DNA of 64,000 nucleotides from Stenotrophomonas mori (GCF_023556335.1 NZ_JAIKTS010000005.1:177263-241262); one strand, 5' to 3'. Positions 52,908 to 63,700 are shown, counted from the stretch's first letter. Made by a program: numbers and translations. Notes: generated by a model not told the origin, from the sequence alone.

Positions 52908-53561
52908 TTACAGGATCTGCGCGGTGACCGCGACGAAGTGGCAGACGCTGCCGCCGATGACGAACAGGTGCCAGATGGCGTGCGAGTAGCGCACCGATTC
53001 GCGGTGGTAGAAGTAGGTGCCCAGGGTGTAGAAGAGGCCGCCCGCCAGCAGCCAGCCCAGGGTGAAGCCATCCAGTGCGTTCCACATTGGCTCGATGGCG
53101 ACCAGCACCAGCCAGCCCATCGCGACATAGATCGCGGTGGAGAGCCGCTTGAAGCGGCCGGTGTAGAACAGCTTGAACACCACCCCGCCCAGGGCCAGCG
53201 CCCAGATCGCCGCGAACAGGCCCCAGCCCCAGGGACCGCGCAGGCCGATCAGGGTGAACGGGGTGTAGGTGCCGGCGATCAGCAGGTAGATCGCACAGTG
53301 GTCGAAGATCTTCAACCGTCCCTTGGCGATCGGGTGCTGGATCGCGTGGTACAGGGTGGAGGCGGTATAGAGCAGCAGCAGCGCGGCGCCGAAGACGATG
53401 GCGCTGGCCAGCTGCCAGCCATCGCCGTGGATGGCGGCCAGGGTGATCAGCACCGCCCCCGCGCCCAGCGCGGTGACGGCACCCAGGCCGTGGGTCAGGG
53501 CGCTGGCGATCTCTTCGCGGAGATCGGCCAGGGACGACGGAGCGGAGGATGCGGTAGCCAT
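52908..53561 (-). CDS. trhA: Hemolysin III family / TrhA-type membrane protein
   Basis: A 217-residue protein with seven predicted helices and the PAQR/hemolysin III motifs: EEIASALTHGLG (N-terminal), STLYHAIQHP with conserved Ser/His, FDHCAIYLLIAGTYTPF and the C-terminal HRESVRYSHAIWHLFVIGGSVCHF. His residues in SxxxH and HxxxH are metal ligands in the superfamily. E. coli TrhA (219 aa) affects membrane energetics. ATG 53561 (MATASSAPSS) is chosen; an in-frame ATG at 53597 would add 12 residues. Confidence 0.88.
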   Translation of the reverse strand: MATASSAPSSLADLREEIASALTHGLGAVTALGAGAVLITLAAIHGDGWQLASAIVFGAALLLLYTASTLYHAIQHPIAKGRLKIFDHCAIYLLIAGTYTPFTLIGLRGPWGWGLFAAIWALALGGVVFKLFYTGRFKRLSTAIYVAMGWLVLVAIEPMWNALDGFTLGWLLAGGLFYTLGTYFYHRESVRYSHAIWHLFVIGGSVCHFVAVTAQIL

Positions 53562-53645
53562 GGTGGGCACGTTACCGCAATGCACCATGCCGTGCATCCG
53601 GGGGCCGGCCGCGCCCCATGGCGGCGCCCGGTGCGCCCGGCCGGG

Positions 53646-55250
53646 TCAGCCCACCGACACGGTATGCGCGGCTTCGCGGGTGGCGGCGAAGCGCACCCCG
53701 GGCGCACGCTCCTGCGCCAGCTGCAGGTTGACCCGGGTGGGGGCGAGGTAGACCAGCTGCCCGGCCGCGTCCAGCGCCAGGTTGTTGGCGTTCTTCTCGC
53801 GGAACTCCTCCAGCATCTTCGGGTCGTCGCAGTGCACCCAGCGCGCGGTGACCACGCCGACCTGCTCGAACAGGGCCTCCACGCCGTACTCGTCCTTCAG
53901 CCGGTAGGCGGCGACGTCGAACTGCAGCACGCCGACCGCGCCCAGGATCAGGTCGTTGCTCATGATCGGGCGGAAAAACTGGGTGGCGCCTTCCTCGGAC
54001 AGCTGGATCAGCCCCTTCTGCAGCTGCTTGAGCTTGAGCGGGTCGCGCAGCCGCGCGCGGCGGAACAGTTCCGGGGCGAAGTTGGGGATGCCGGTGAAGG
54101 TGAGTTGCTCGCCCTCGGTGAAGGTGTCGCCGATGGAGATGGTGCCGTGGTTGTGGATGCCGATCACGTCGCCGGGCCATGCCTCGGCGGCGATCTCGCG
54201 GTCGCTGGCCATGAAGGTCAGGGCGTTGGCCAGCTTCATCTCCTTGCCGCTGCGCACGTGGAAGGCCTTCATGCCGGCGGCGAACCGGCCCGAGCACACC
54301 CGCATGAAGGCGACCCGGTCGCGGTGCTGCGGGTCCATGTTGGCCTGGATCTTGAACACGAAGCCGCTCAGCGCGCCTTCCTGCGGCGCGATGTCGCGGC
54401 CGGTGGTGGCGCGGGCCTGCGGGGCCGGCGCGTGGGCGATGAAGAAATCCAGCAGCGGCTGCACGCCGAAGTTGTTCACGCCCGATCCGAAGAACACCGG
54501 GGTCTGCCGGCCGCGCAGGTAGGCGTCCTTGTCGAATGGGTGGCTGGCACCCTGCACCAGCTCCAGCTCCTCGCGCAGGTCGGCCAGCATCTTCTCACCG
54601 ATCCGTTCGGCCAGGCCGGGGGCATCGATGGACGGGAAGATGGTGGAGTCCTGGCGGGTGAAGTTGCGCCCGGGCTCGTACAGGTGCACCTCGCCGGTGA
54701 GCAGGTGCACCACGCCCTTCAGGCGCTTGCCCATGCCGATCGGCCAGGTGACCGGCGCGCACTGGATGCCGAGCACGGTCTCCACCTCGTCCAGCAGCTC
54801 GATCGGATCCCTGCCCTCGCGGTCGAGCTTGTTGATGAAGGTCATGATCGGGGTGTCGCGCAGCCGGCACACCTCCATCAGCTTGATGGTGCGCTCCTCC
54901 ACGCCCTTGGCCACGTCGATCACCATCAGCGCCGAGTCCACCGCGGTGAGCACGCGGTAGGTGTCCTCGCCGAAGTCGGCGTGGCCCGGGGTGTCGAGCA
55001 GGTTGACGATCGTGTCCTCGTACGGGAACTGCATCACCGAGGACGTCACCGAGATGCCGCGCTCCTTCTCCAGCGCCATCCAGTCCGAGGTGGCGTGCTT
55101 GCTGGTCTTGCGCGACTTCACCGAGCCGGCCATCTGGATCGCGCCTCCGAACAGCAGCAGCTTTTCGGTCAGCGTGGTTTTGCCGGCGTCAGGGTGGGAG
55201 ATGATGGCGAAGGTGCGGCGGCGCGCGGCTTCGGAGGCGACTTCGGACAT
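53646..55250 (-). CDS. prfC: Peptide chain release factor 3
   Basis: A 534-residue translational GTPase that recycles RF1/RF2 from the ribosome. G-motifs are complete: G1 HPDAGKTT (19-26), G2 ERGISVTSS (63-71), G3 DTPGH (86-90) and G4 NKLD (140-143). EF-G-like domains II-III follow with [20 protein letters not shown] and [19 protein letters not shown], unique to RF3. ATG 55250 is the only sensible start; the longer frame above it is the M23 neighbour. Confidence 0.97.
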   Translation of the reverse strand: MSEVASEAARRRTFAIISHPDAGKTTLTEKLLLFGGAIQMAGSVKSRKTSKHATSDWMALEKERGISVTSSVMQFPYEDTIVNLLDTPGHADFGEDTYRVLTAVDSALMVIDVAKGVEERTIKLMEVCRLRDTPIMTFINKLDREGRDPIELLDEVETVLGIQCAPVTWPIGMGKRLKGVVHLLTGEVHLYEPGRNFTRQDSTIFPSIDAPGLAERIGEKMLADLREELELVQGASHPFDKDAYLRGRQTPVFFGSGVNNFGVQPLLDFFIAHAPAPQARATTGRDIAPQEGALSGFVFKIQANMDPQHRDRVAFMRVCSGRFAAGMKAFHVRSGKEMKLANALTFMASDREIAAEAWPGDVIGIHNHGTISIGDTFTEGEQLTFTGIPNFAPELFRRARLRDPLKLKQLQKGLIQLSEEGATQFFRPIMSNDLILGAVGVLQFDVAAYRLKDEYGVEALFEQVGVVTARWVHCDDPKMLEEFREKNANNLALDAAGQLVYLAPTRVNLQLAQERAPGVRFAATREAAHTVSVG

Positions 55251-55300
55251 GGCGGCTGCACCCGCGGCGGGCGCGCATGGTTGAGGAGGGAAGCCGGCGA

Positions 55301-56173
55301 TTATAGCGCCGGCGGCGGCCCCGCCGCTTCCCGCGGGAAGTGCAGCTCGCCGCGCGGGCCGGCCATCCGGAACGGCACCGAGACCAGGGCCAGCCCGGCA
55401 TTGATCTGCACCGCGAAGTGCAGGTGCGGGCCGCTGCTGCGGCCGCTGTTGCCCGAAAGCGCGAGCCGCTGTCCGGCCTGCACCCGCTGGCCAGGCCGGA
55501 CCTCCGGCGTGCCCGGGAGCAGGTGCGCATAGAGCGCCATGCTGCCGTCGCCGTGCAGGATCCGCACCAGGGTGCCGTCGTCGCGGGAGCCGGCCACCTG
55601 CATCACCGTGCCGGCGCGCGCGGCCAGGATCGGGGTGCCTTCGGGCAGCGGGAAGTCGATCGCGTAGCGGTTCTGCGCGTCGTTGTGGCTGTGCTGCCCG
55701 CCGATGCCCTGGCTGACCCGCACCGGCACGGCATCGAACGCGAGCCGGTAGCGGTGCGCGGGCGCGGCCGCCATCGGTGCGCCGGGGAAGGCATCGAGCA
55801 GCAGCGCCCGTGCCGGCCCGTCGCCGGGCAGCCACGCCAGCCGGCGCTGTTCGCCGCCCCGCAGCACGACCGCCGTACTGGCGGTGCCGCCGTCGCCGCC
55901 ATGGCGCAGGCGTACCTGCAGCGGGCCCGCCAGGCGGTTGCGGACCTGTACCTCGTGGCCGCCGGCGCGCGGTTGCAGGCGCAGCACGGCGAATCGCCCG
56001 TCGTCGTCGGCGGCGGCAGGAGGCGCGCCGGACAGCCCCCAGCCCTGGCGCCAGCGCGGCTCCGGTTCGCCGCCCGCGGCCGGGAGTCCCGGCATGAGGG
56101 TGGCGGCCAGCAGCAGCCACGCGCCCCGGAGGCGCCGGCGCGCAGCGGGCGGCGGCGTGGAAAGCAATTTCAT
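55301..56173 (-). CDS. M23-family metallopeptidase (LytM-like)
   Basis: A 290-residue exported peptidase with a basic start and hydrophobic signal (about 14-34). A beta-rich N-domain precedes the M23 fold (about 155-265). Zinc ligands are present: His163 and Asp173 in [17 protein letters not shown], and HLH (250-252) in [10 protein letters not shown]. It likely cuts peptidoglycan cross-bridges or regulates amidases. ATG 56173 is preferred because the upstream extension runs into the promoter and riboswitch region of the divergent metX gene. Confidence 0.87.
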   Translation of the reverse strand: MKLLSTPPPAARRRLRGAWLLLAATLMPGLPAAGGEPEPRWRQGWGLSGAPPAAADDDGRFAVLRLQPRAGGHEVQVRNRLAGPLQVRLRHGGDGGTASTAVVLRGGEQRRLAWLPGDGPARALLLDAFPGAPMAAAPAHRYRLAFDAVPVRVSQGIGGQHSHNDAQNRYAIDFPLPEGTPILAARAGTVMQVAGSRDDGTLVRILHGDGSMALYAHLLPGTPEVRPGQRVQAGQRLALSGNSGRSSGPHLHFAVQINAGLALVSVPFRMAGPRGELHFPREAAGPPPAL

Positions 56174-56194
56174 CGCTCCATCCGAATAAAGAGA

Positions 56195-56223
56195 TTGACA
56201 GTCGTCGGCACGGCTGGCATCGT
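56195..56223 (+). promoter_or_regulatory. Promoter of the SAM-I leader / metX operon
   Basis: A perfect TTGACA (56195-56200) and a weak -10 (CATCGT, 56218-56223) at 17 bp place the start at about 56230, exactly where the riboswitch P1 stem begins. Confidence 0.5.
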
Positions 56224-56229
56224 ACGCCC

Positions 56230-56344
56230 ACCATCGAGACCGGCGGAGGGACAGGCCCTTTGATGCCGGGGCAACCAGCAGGTGCGCAAGCGCTTGTACA
56301 TGGTGCCAAATCCTGCGGGGATTCCACGTCCGCCGAAAGATGGT
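56230..56344 (+). ncRNA. SAM-I (S-box) riboswitch
   Basis: A 115-nt leader matching the SAM-I consensus in order: P1 5' strand ACCATC (56230-56235), GAG at the P1-P2 junction, GGCGGAGGGA-N-AGGCCC (P2 with the kink-turn side), TTGATGCCGG-GGCAACC (P2/P3 region), a P3 hairpin, GGTGCCAAATCC (P4/pseudoknot partner) and GAAAGATGGT closing P1 (56339-56344). The SAM-I aptamer binds S-adenosylmethionine. It lies 71 bp before metX and should turn the metX-metB-hom operon off when SAM is high. An 8-nt segment (CTCGATGG, 56385-56392) complementary to the P1 5' strand lies downstream and could form an alternative pairing. Confidence 0.88.
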
Positions 56345-56415
56345 TCGATCCGTGCCAGACACGGCGAACGAGAGCTCCGCGAAGCTCGATGGCCGCTCCT
56401 TACGGGACTATCGCC

Positions 56416-57438
56416 ATGAGCCTCGCCACTGCTGCCCTGCTTCAATTCCCCGCCACGCCTGCCGGTGTTTCCACCGATGCCGACGCCGTGCGCGGCGAAC
56501 TCGATGTCCGCCTGGTCATGCGCCACGCCGGCGCGCGCCTGTTGCGGCTGCGCTACGAACTGGTGGGGGCGGCCGGCGCCCCGGTGGTGCTGGTGGCCGG
56601 GGGCATCTCCGCGCACCGGCACATCGCGGCGAATGCCGGTTTCGGCGAGAAGGGCTGGGCCGAAGGCCTGGTGGGCACCGGCCGCGCGCTGGATCCGGGC
56701 CGCTGCCGCCTGCTGGGCCTGGACTTCGTCGGCGCCGACGGCGAGCTGGACGTGCCGATCGATACCGCCGACCAGGCCGACGCCGTGGCGGCCCTGCTGG
56801 ATGCCTTGAAGATCGAGCGCCTGCACGGTTTCGTGGGGTATTCCTATGGTGCGCTGGTCGGCCAGCAGCTCGCGATCCGCCATCCGCACCGGCTGGCCAT
56901 CCTGGTCGCCGCCAGCGGCGCACATCGCCCGCATCCCTATGCATCGGCCTGGCGCGCACTGCAGCGCCGCGCGGTGGCGCTGGGACAGCTGCAATGCGCC
57001 GAGGCCCATGGCCTGGCACTGGCGCGCCAGTTCGCCATGCTCAGCTACCGCACGCCGGAGGAGTTCGGCGAACGCTTCGACGCCGCCCCGGAGGTGGTCA
57101 ACGGCCGCGTGCGGGTGGCCGCGGAGGACTACCTGGATGCGGTCGGTGCGCAGTACGTCGCCCGCACCCGGGTCGATGCCTACCTGCGCCTGTCCGAGTC
57201 CATCGACCTGCACCGCGTCGATCCGGCGGCCATCGCCGTGCCGACCCTGGTGATCGCGGTCGAAGGCGACCGCCTGGTGCCGCTGTCCGACCTGGTCGCC
57301 CTGGTCGAGGGCCTGGGGCCGCGCGGCAGCCTGCGGGTGCTGCGCTCGCCCTATGGCCACGACGCCTTCCTGAAAGAAACCGATCGCATCGACGCGATCC
57401 TCGCCAACGCCCTTCGCCTCTCCGGAGACCCTGCATGA
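56416..57438 (+). CDS. metX: Homoserine O-acyltransferase MetX-type
   Basis: A 340-residue alpha/beta-hydrolase-fold acyltransferase that acylates homoserine in methionine biosynthesis. Nucleophile Ser143 (GYSYGALVGQ), Asp285 (EGDRLVP) and His315 (YGHDAF) form the triad. Whether it uses acetyl- or succinyl-CoA cannot be read safely; in xanthomonads MetX-type enzymes are often succinyl-specific. The ATG at 56416 lies 71 nt past the SAM-I riboswitch. Its stop overlaps metB (ATGA). Confidence 0.9.
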   Translation: MSLATAALLQFPATPAGVSTDADAVRGELDVRLVMRHAGARLLRLRYELVGAAGAPVVLVAGGISAHRHIAANAGFGEKGWAEGLVGTGRALDPGRCRLLGLDFVGADGELDVPIDTADQADAVAALLDALKIERLHGFVGYSYGALVGQQLAIRHPHRLAILVAASGAHRPHPYASAWRALQRRAVALGQLQCAEAHGLALARQFAMLSYRTPEEFGERFDAAPEVVNGRVRVAAEDYLDAVGAQYVARTRVDAYLRLSESIDLHRVDPAAIAVPTLVIAVEGDRLVPLSDLVALVEGLGPRGSLRVLRSPYGHDAFLKETDRIDAILANALRLSGDPA

Positions 57439-58679
57439 GCCTGTCCACCGCTTCGAACGTCTCCTGTTGCCGCACCACCGCGGCGGTCCGTGCCGGCATC
57501 GACCACGATACCGCGCATGGCGCGGTGACCCCGCCGATCGTGCTGTCGTCCAACTTCAGCTTCGACGGCTTCGGCAACAAGCGCGAGTACGACTACACCC
57601 GCAGCGGCAATCCCACCCGCGACCTGCTGGGCCAGGCGCTGGCCGACCTGGAGGGCGGCGCCGGCGGGGTGATCACCTCCACCGGCATGGGGGCGATCAA
57701 CCTGGTGCTCAGTGCGCTGCTGCAACCCGGCGACCGCCTGGTGGTGCCGCACGACGCCTACGGCGGCAGCTGGCGGCTGTTCAACGCGCTGGCCGGCAAG
57801 CGCCACTTCGAGCTGGTCACCGCCGACCTCACCGATCCGCGGGCCCTGGCCGATGCCCTGGCGCAGCGGCCGGCGCTGGTGCTGGTGGAGACGCCGTCCA
57901 ACCCGCTGCTGCGGGTCACCGACCTGCAGCAGGTGATCGATGCCGCGCACCGTGCCGGCGCCAAGGTCGTGGTCGACAACACCTTCCTGTCGCCGGCGCT
58001 GCAGAATCCGATCGCCTTCGGCGCCGACCTGGTGCTGCATTCGACCACCAAGTACGTCAACGGCCACAGCGACGTGGTCGGCGGCGCGGTGATCGCGCGC
58101 GACCCGGATGTGCACCAGCACCTGGCGTGGTGGGCCAACGCACTGGGCCTGACCGGCTCGCCATTCGACGCCTTCCTGACCCTGCGCGGCCTGCGCACGC
58201 TGGATGCGCGCCTGCGCGTGCACCAGGAGAACACCCGCGTCCTGGTGGACCTGCTCGGCGCCAGCCCGCAGGTGGCCAGGGTGTACTACCCGGGGCTGGA
58301 GTCGCACCCGGGGCATGCGGTGGCCGCGCGCCAGCAGAAGGGCTTCGGCGCCATGCTTTCCTTCGAGCTGGCGGCGTGCGCCGGCCCCGATCCGCATGCG
58401 GCGGTGCGCGCCTTCGTCGACGGCCTGCGCTACTTCACCCTGGCCGAATCGCTGGGCGGGGTGGAAAGCCTGATCGCACACCCGGCGACCATGACCCACG
58501 CGGCGATGACCCCCGAGGCGCGCGCCGGCGCCGGCATCAGCGAGGGCCTGCTGCGGCTGTCGGTGGGCATCGAGGCCAGCGAGGACCTGGTGGCGGACCT
58601 GCAGGCGGCCCTGGCACGGGCGGCGCAGGCGATCGCGGCGACGCAGCGCGTGGCGCCGCAGGAAACGGTGGAGGCGTGA
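57435..58679 (+). CDS. metB: Cystathionine gamma-synthase-type PLP enzyme
   Basis: A 414-residue Cys/Met-metabolism PLP enzyme. PLP lysine Lys206 is in LHSTTKYVNGHSDVVGG, Asp181 in KVVVDNTFLSP pairs with the pyridine nitrogen, and YTRSGNPTRDLLGQALADLEGG (54-75) is typical. Given MetX upstream it likely joins O-acylhomoserine with cysteine (cystathionine) or sulfide (O-acylhomoserine sulfhydrylase); sequence alone leans to cystathionine gamma-synthase. ATGA overlap with metX and GTGA overlap with hom couple the three genes. Confidence 0.88.
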   Translation: MSLSTASNVSCCRTTAAVRAGIDHDTAHGAVTPPIVLSSNFSFDGFGNKREYDYTRSGNPTRDLLGQALADLEGGAGGVITSTGMGAINLVLSALLQPGDRLVVPHDAYGGSWRLFNALAGKRHFELVTADLTDPRALADALAQRPALVLVETPSNPLLRVTDLQQVIDAAHRAGAKVVVDNTFLSPALQNPIAFGADLVLHSTTKYVNGHSDVVGGAVIARDPDVHQHLAWWANALGLTGSPFDAFLTLRGLRTLDARLRVHQENTRVLVDLLGASPQVARVYYPGLESHPGHAVAARQQKGFGAMLSFELAACAGPDPHAAVRAFVDGLRYFTLAESLGGVESLIAHPATMTHAAMTPEARAGAGISEGLLRLSVGIEASEDLVADLQAALARAAQAIAATQRVAPQETVEA

Positions 58680-59734
58680 ACGCCCGCGTGCGTCCCCAGG
58701 AAGCGGCATGGCCGCGGATGACGCTGCTGGGCACCGGCACCGTCGGTTCGGCATTCGTGGCCCGCTACCAGGCACTGCGGCAGCGGCCGCTGGGCCTGCC
58801 GCCGTTGCATCTGGTGGCCAATTCGCGGGTCGCCGTGGCCTGCGGGGAAGCGCCGGACGTGGCCCTGGCGCAGGCGCGCGAGGCGCCGCCGGCGGCGGAA
58901 TCCCCGCTGGAGGCGGCCGGCCTGCGCTGCGGCGACATCGTGGTCGATGCCACCGCCAGCGAGACGGTCGCGGCGCAGCACGCGGACTGGCTGGCGCAGG
59001 GCATCCACGTGGTCACCGCCAACAAGCTGGGCAACGGCAGTGCCCTGGCGCGCGCACGCCGGATCGGCACGCTGGTGGCGGGGGGCGCCGCGCGCTACGG
59101 CGACGCGGCCACCGTCGGCGCCGGGCTGCCGCTGCTGTCGAGCCTGCGCGCGCTGGTCGCCGGCGGCGACCGCATTCTCGGGATCGAAGGCATCCTTTCC
59201 GGTTCGCTGGCCTGGCTGTTCCACCGCTTCGACGGCCGGACACCGTTCTCGGCCTGTGTGCGCGAGGCGGCGGCGGCCGGCTATACCGAGCCCGACCCGC
59301 GCATCGACCTGTCCGGCGAGGATGTGCGCCGCAAGCTGCTGATCCTCGCGCGTGCCGCCGGCATGCCGCTGGAGGCCGGCCAGGTGCGGGTGGAATCGCT
59401 GGTTCCGGAGGTGCTGGCGGCACTGCCGGCCAACGCGGTCGACACCGGGCTGGCAGCGCTCGACGCGCCGCTGCAGGAGGCGTTGCAGCGGGCGCAGGCA
59501 CAGGGCCTGGCGCTGCACGTCGTCGGCCGCGTGGATGCTCAGGGAGCACACGTCGGCCTGCGCGCGCTGGCGCCGGACCATCCGCTGGCCGGCGGACGCG
59601 GCACCGACAACCGCGTGGTCATCCACAGTGACCGTTACCGGGTCCAGCCGCTGCTGATCCAGGGCCCGGGGGCGGGCGCCGAGGTCACCGCCGCGGCGCT
59701 GCTGGACGACGTGCTGGGCATCGTCAACCGCTGA
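58676..59734 (+). CDS. hom: Homoserine dehydrogenase (monofunctional)
   Basis: A 352-residue NAD(P)-dependent dehydrogenase that makes homoserine from aspartate semialdehyde. The Rossmann motif is LLGTGTVGSAF (17-27), followed by TANKLG, EGILSGSLAWLF (the conserved SGT-like turn) and DLSGEDVRRKLLILAR with the catalytic lysine. There is no aspartokinase or ACT domain, unlike ThrA/MetL. The GTG start at 58676 overlaps the metB stop (GTGA). Membership of a SAM-regulated operon suggests it is dedicated to methionine supply. Confidence 0.92.
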   Translation: MNARVRPQEAAWPRMTLLGTGTVGSAFVARYQALRQRPLGLPPLHLVANSRVAVACGEAPDVALAQAREAPPAAESPLEAAGLRCGDIVVDATASETVAAQHADWLAQGIHVVTANKLGNGSALARARRIGTLVAGGAARYGDAATVGAGLPLLSSLRALVAGGDRILGIEGILSGSLAWLFHRFDGRTPFSACVREAAAAGYTEPDPRIDLSGEDVRRKLLILARAAGMPLEAGQVRVESLVPEVLAALPANAVDTGLAALDAPLQEALQRAQAQGLALHVVGRVDAQGAHVGLRALAPDHPLAGGRGTDNRVVIHSDRYRVQPLLIQGPGAGAEVTAAALLDDVLGIVNR

Positions 59735-59769
59735 CCGTCCGGCCCCGGAGCGTACCGGCATGCGGCGGG

Positions 59770-60711
59770 TCAGCGGCTGCCGGACGCGCCGGCGAGGTGG
59801 CGTTCGACCTGCAGGCGGCTCATGCGGTTGCCGTCCTCATCGACGGCGCTGAAGTCGACGCCGTTCTCCCACAGCTGCAGCGCCGAGAGCACGGCCAGGT
59901 CCTCCGCGGCGGTGCGCGCCTGCAGGTCCAGCAGGCGCCTGTTGAAGCCCGCCGCCTGCAGCCAGGCGCGGTAGCTGGCGTTGTGCTCGGTGGCGAACCG
60001 GTCCTGGTAGCGGCATTCCTCCCGTGCCGGCGAGGGCAGGACCTCGCACTGCGCATCGCGCTGGTGCAGCCCGATCACCGCGTCCGCGGCCAGCTGGCGC
60101 TGCGCGGCGGCGGCCCACAGCGCGACGCAGATGCTGGCGCAGTACCCGCGCACCCGCACGGTGAGGTTGTTCCTGTGGACGATCCGCGCCGCTTCCAGCC
60201 CGGGGGTGGCATACCCGCCGCCGCTGGTGATGTCGATGCGCCGCAGTGAGGGCGCGGCATCGAGCTGCGCCTGCAGGTCGCGGGCGAAGTCGCGTCCCAC
60301 GCTGCCCTCCACCCGCAGCACGCCTTCCTGCGCCAGCAGGGTCATGCGGGCCTCGCTGATGGCCGCCGGCACCGTCGATTTCTCGCCGCGCACCACCCGC
60401 GGACCGGTAGGCGGGGCAACCGGCATCGCCGGGGCGGCGACCGCGGCGACGGGAACCGGCGCCACCGATGCCGTCCGCCTGCCGATGAAATGGGCCAGCA
60501 GCAACAGCCCGGCTGCCGCCACGGCGAACTTGCCCAGGGTCGCGCCGGCGCTGCCGCGCCGTGCCGGTCGCGGGCGCCGGGCGACGCCCGTCGCTGCATG
60601 CTGCTGTCGGTCGGGCATCGGTACGTTTCCGTTCATGCGGGATGGAGCGGCATTCTGCTGCGCGTCCGCAGGGGCTGCAATCGGTGGCGGAGCCGGCCGT
60701 GCCGGGGTCAT
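59770..60711 (-). CDS. Membrane-anchored ClpP-fold protein
   Basis: A 313-residue protein with a basic, proline-rich N-terminus, one transmembrane helix (about 60-77) and a ClpP/SppA-like domain (about 125-235). It has the characteristic ITSGGGYATPG turn, candidate nucleophile Ser193 (RGYCASICVALW) and candidate His216 (IGLHQRD). The CASxC pattern is seen in a widespread group of ClpP-like exported or membrane proteins of unknown role. The start at 60711 is supported by its ATGA overlap with the upstream diguanylate cyclase stop; ATG 60636 is an alternative. Translational coupling suggests a functional link. Confidence 0.7.
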   Translation of the reverse strand: MTPARPAPPPIAAPADAQQNAAPSRMNGNVPMPDRQQHAATGVARRPRPARRGSAGATLGKFAVAAAGLLLLAHFIGRRTASVAPVPVAAVAAPAMPVAPPTGPRVVRGEKSTVPAAISEARMTLLAQEGVLRVEGSVGRDFARDLQAQLDAAPSLRRIDITSGGGYATPGLEAARIVHRNNLTVRVRGYCASICVALWAAAAQRQLAADAVIGLHQRDAQCEVLPSPAREECRYQDRFATEHNASYRAWLQAAGFNRRLLDLQARTAAEDLAVLSALQLWENGVDFSAVDEDGNRMSRLQVERHLAGASGSR

Positions 60712-63700
60712 CGGCCGGCGTCGGCAGGCAGCACGCCGGCGATGCCGAACAGCTCCAGCAGCCCGTCCTCCACCAGCCACCAGGGGTCGCCGTCGAGGCT
60801 CTGCAGGGTTTCGGGAAGGCATGCGCCGGCGGCCGGCTGGTAGGCGACCCAGGTGTCGCGGCCGGCGGTCTTGGCGCGGTACAGCGCGCGATCGGCCAGG
60901 GTCACCAGCTGCTCCCAGCCCAGCAGCTGGGGATGGCCGGGGAACAGCGGGCATTCGATCAGTCCCACCGACACCGTGAGGCGGTGCGGGTCTCCGTCGC
61001 CCAGGTCGAAGGGGTGCTCGGCGATGCGGCTGCACAGCCGCTGGCCCAGGCGCGCGAGGCTGCCGCGCGGCAGGGGCCGGAAGACCAGCAGGAACTCCTC
61101 GCCGCCCCAGCGGGCGACATAGTCGCCCTTGCGCTTGACGCTGCCCAGCAGCCGGCCGATCTGTTCCAGGACGCGGTCGCCCGCGGCATGGCCGTGGGTA
61201 TCGTTGATCGCCTTGAAATGGTCGACGTCGAGCAGCGCGAACACCACCACGTCGCCGCCGTCGCGGTAGGCCGGGTCGCGCTCGTAGAAGGACAGGTCGA
61301 TCGGGATCTGCTGGGCCAGGTAGCGGCGGTTGCGCAGCTGGGTGAGGGGGTCGGTGAAGCTGATGGCTTCCAGCCGCGCATTGGCCGCGCGCAGGTCGCG
61401 GGTGCGCTCCTGGACCAGGCGCTCCAGCCGCGTCCGCTGGCGCGCGTGGCGCTGCTGCAGGCCCAGGTAGCCGAGCCAGAGCAGGCCGCCGCACAGCGCC
61501 ACCAGCAGCGCGCGGAACGCGGCGGTCTGGTGGAAGCGGCGCGGCAGTTCCAGCACCGCGCGGGCGATGCTGGCCGGCGGGTCGGCATGGTTGAAGTCGG
61601 CGACCTCGAACGTGTAGCGGCCCGGGCCGAGATGGGCATAGCGGGCGCTGCGCACGGCCGGGTCCTCCAGGTCGCGCCAAGAGGGGTCATGGCCCAGCAG
61701 GCGGTACCGCAGCCGCGGCACCGAGGTCGGCCGGAGGTCCGGGAGGCTGAACTCGAATGTCAGGTCGCGGGCATCCAGCGGCAGCCGCAGGGTGCCGCTG
61801 GCGGGCAGGTGCCGCTGTCCCTGCGCAAGCACGCTGTCTATCCGGATCGCCCGCGGCACGCTGCGGGCCTCCGCTGCCAGGTCCACCAGCAGCGCGCCGT
61901 CGCGGGTGGGCAGCCACAGCTGGCCCGCGCGGACCAGGCCGCGGCTGCTACCGGCGCCATTGCAGCACTTGCCGCGCTGGCCGCCAGCCTGGTCGGCGCC
62001 CGAGTTGAGCACCATCCGTGCGCCCGCGGGCCGGGCGGGGTCGGCCAGCGCCTGGTCCAGCGCGGCCAGCGGCAGGCGGTACACGCCGTGCATTCCGGCG
62101 ACCCAGAGCGCGTCCTGGTTCTCGGCCAGGTGGAAGGCGACGTTGGATGGCAGGCGCTGGCGGTGGTCCAGCTGCCGCCAGCGCTGCCCGTCATACACGT
62201 GCAGGCCCTCGGTCTGCCGGGAGCCCAGTACCCAGCGGCCGTCACCGAGTTCGAGCAGGGCGGTCACCGAAAGCGCCGCGTCCAGGCCGGTCAGGCGCCC
62301 GATCGGCAGGAGGCGGCCGGCGCGCCACTCGTACAGTCCCTGCTCGGTGCCCAGCAGCAAGCGGCCGCCGCGGGTCTCGAGCACCCCCCGCACCCGCGGG
62401 TCGGACAGGCCGTCGGCTTCGGCGTAGCGCGACAGGCGGTTGTCCACGTCGAGCAGGTACAGCCCGTGGCTGGTGGCGAACCACAGCCGCCCGTCGCGGC
62501 CGCGGACGATGCCGTTGATCTGCGCATCGCGCAGTGGCGCCAGCACCGCCGGCCGCTGCACCCGCCCGTCGCGCAGCAGCGCGACGCCGGCACGGGTTCC
62601 GATCCACAGCTGCCGGGCGTCGGCCAGCAGGCTGTAGGCCTCCGGATGCGGCAGCCGTGCGCCGGGAATGTGGTCGCCGAAGCGCCCGTCGCGCCAGGCA
62701 TCGACGCCGTCGTTGCCGCCGACCCAGACCGTGCCGTCCGGTGCGGCGGCGATGGACCACAGCAGCGGGCTGCGCAGCCCTTCGGCGCGGCCCAGGCGCC
62801 GGGTCGGGCCGTTCCAGGTGCGGGTGACGCCCCGGGCCATGCTTCCAAGCCAGAGGTTGCCGTCACGGTCCTCGAAGATCGAGCGGACCGCGAACAGCGC
62901 GCCGGCCTCTTCCACGCGTTCGCCGGCCCGGCCGTGGCGCAGGCGCTCGAGGTGCTGCGGCGTGGCGACCCACAGGTTGCCGTCGCGGTCGGCGAGCATC
63001 GCTTCCACTGCCAGTGGCGGCTGCCCGGCCGCGCCCGGAGCGGGGTGCCAGACGCCGTCGCGGAGCTGGAACAGCCCCTGCCGGGTGCCGGCCCAGAGCC
63101 GGCCGCCGCTCTGGGCCAGGGCGGTGACCGCGGCACCGGCGGCGCTGGCCGGCAGCGGCAGGGGCCGTACGCCGCCGGCATCGATGTGGAAGACCTGGCC
63201 GTCGCCGCCGGCCCACAGTCCATCGCCGCGCGCCAGCAGGCTGTGGGCCGGCGACGGCAGGGCGTGGAGACGCTGCAGGCGGCCGTCCTGCGGGGTGCAC
63301 ACGCCCTCGGAGCAACCGGCCAGCAACCGGCCACCGCTCCACAGCAGTGCACCGACCGCGGACGGCCGGTCGGGGACGACCGGCAGGATGCGGCGGAAGC
63401 GCTCGCGGTCGCGCATCAGCAGGCCCTGTGAGGTGCCGATCCACAACCGGTCCTGGGCATCGCCGTACAGCGCCAGGATGCCGTCTCCGAACCCGGGGAT
63501 CTCCCGCGGGCCGTGGTGCACGAAGCGCACCCCGTCGAAACGCGCCAGCCCGGACGGGCTGCCGAGCCACAGGTAGCCGGCCCGGTCCTGGGCGATGGCC
63601 CGTACGTTGGGCTGCGGGAGCCCGTGTTCGGCGCCCCAGGCATCGGTGACGTAGTCGCGGAACGGTTTGCCGGCGTCCAGCGCGGCGGCTGGCAGCGCCC

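Noticed and set aside
56339..56352. GGTTCGATCC near the metX leader as a tRNA T-arm
   Set aside because: It belongs to the 3' side of the SAM-I riboswitch; no acceptor or anticodon arms surround it.
60561..63431. A 956-codon open frame antisense to the propeller diguanylate cyclase
   Set aside because: Biased composition, no motifs; the sense strand has GGEEF and propeller repeats.
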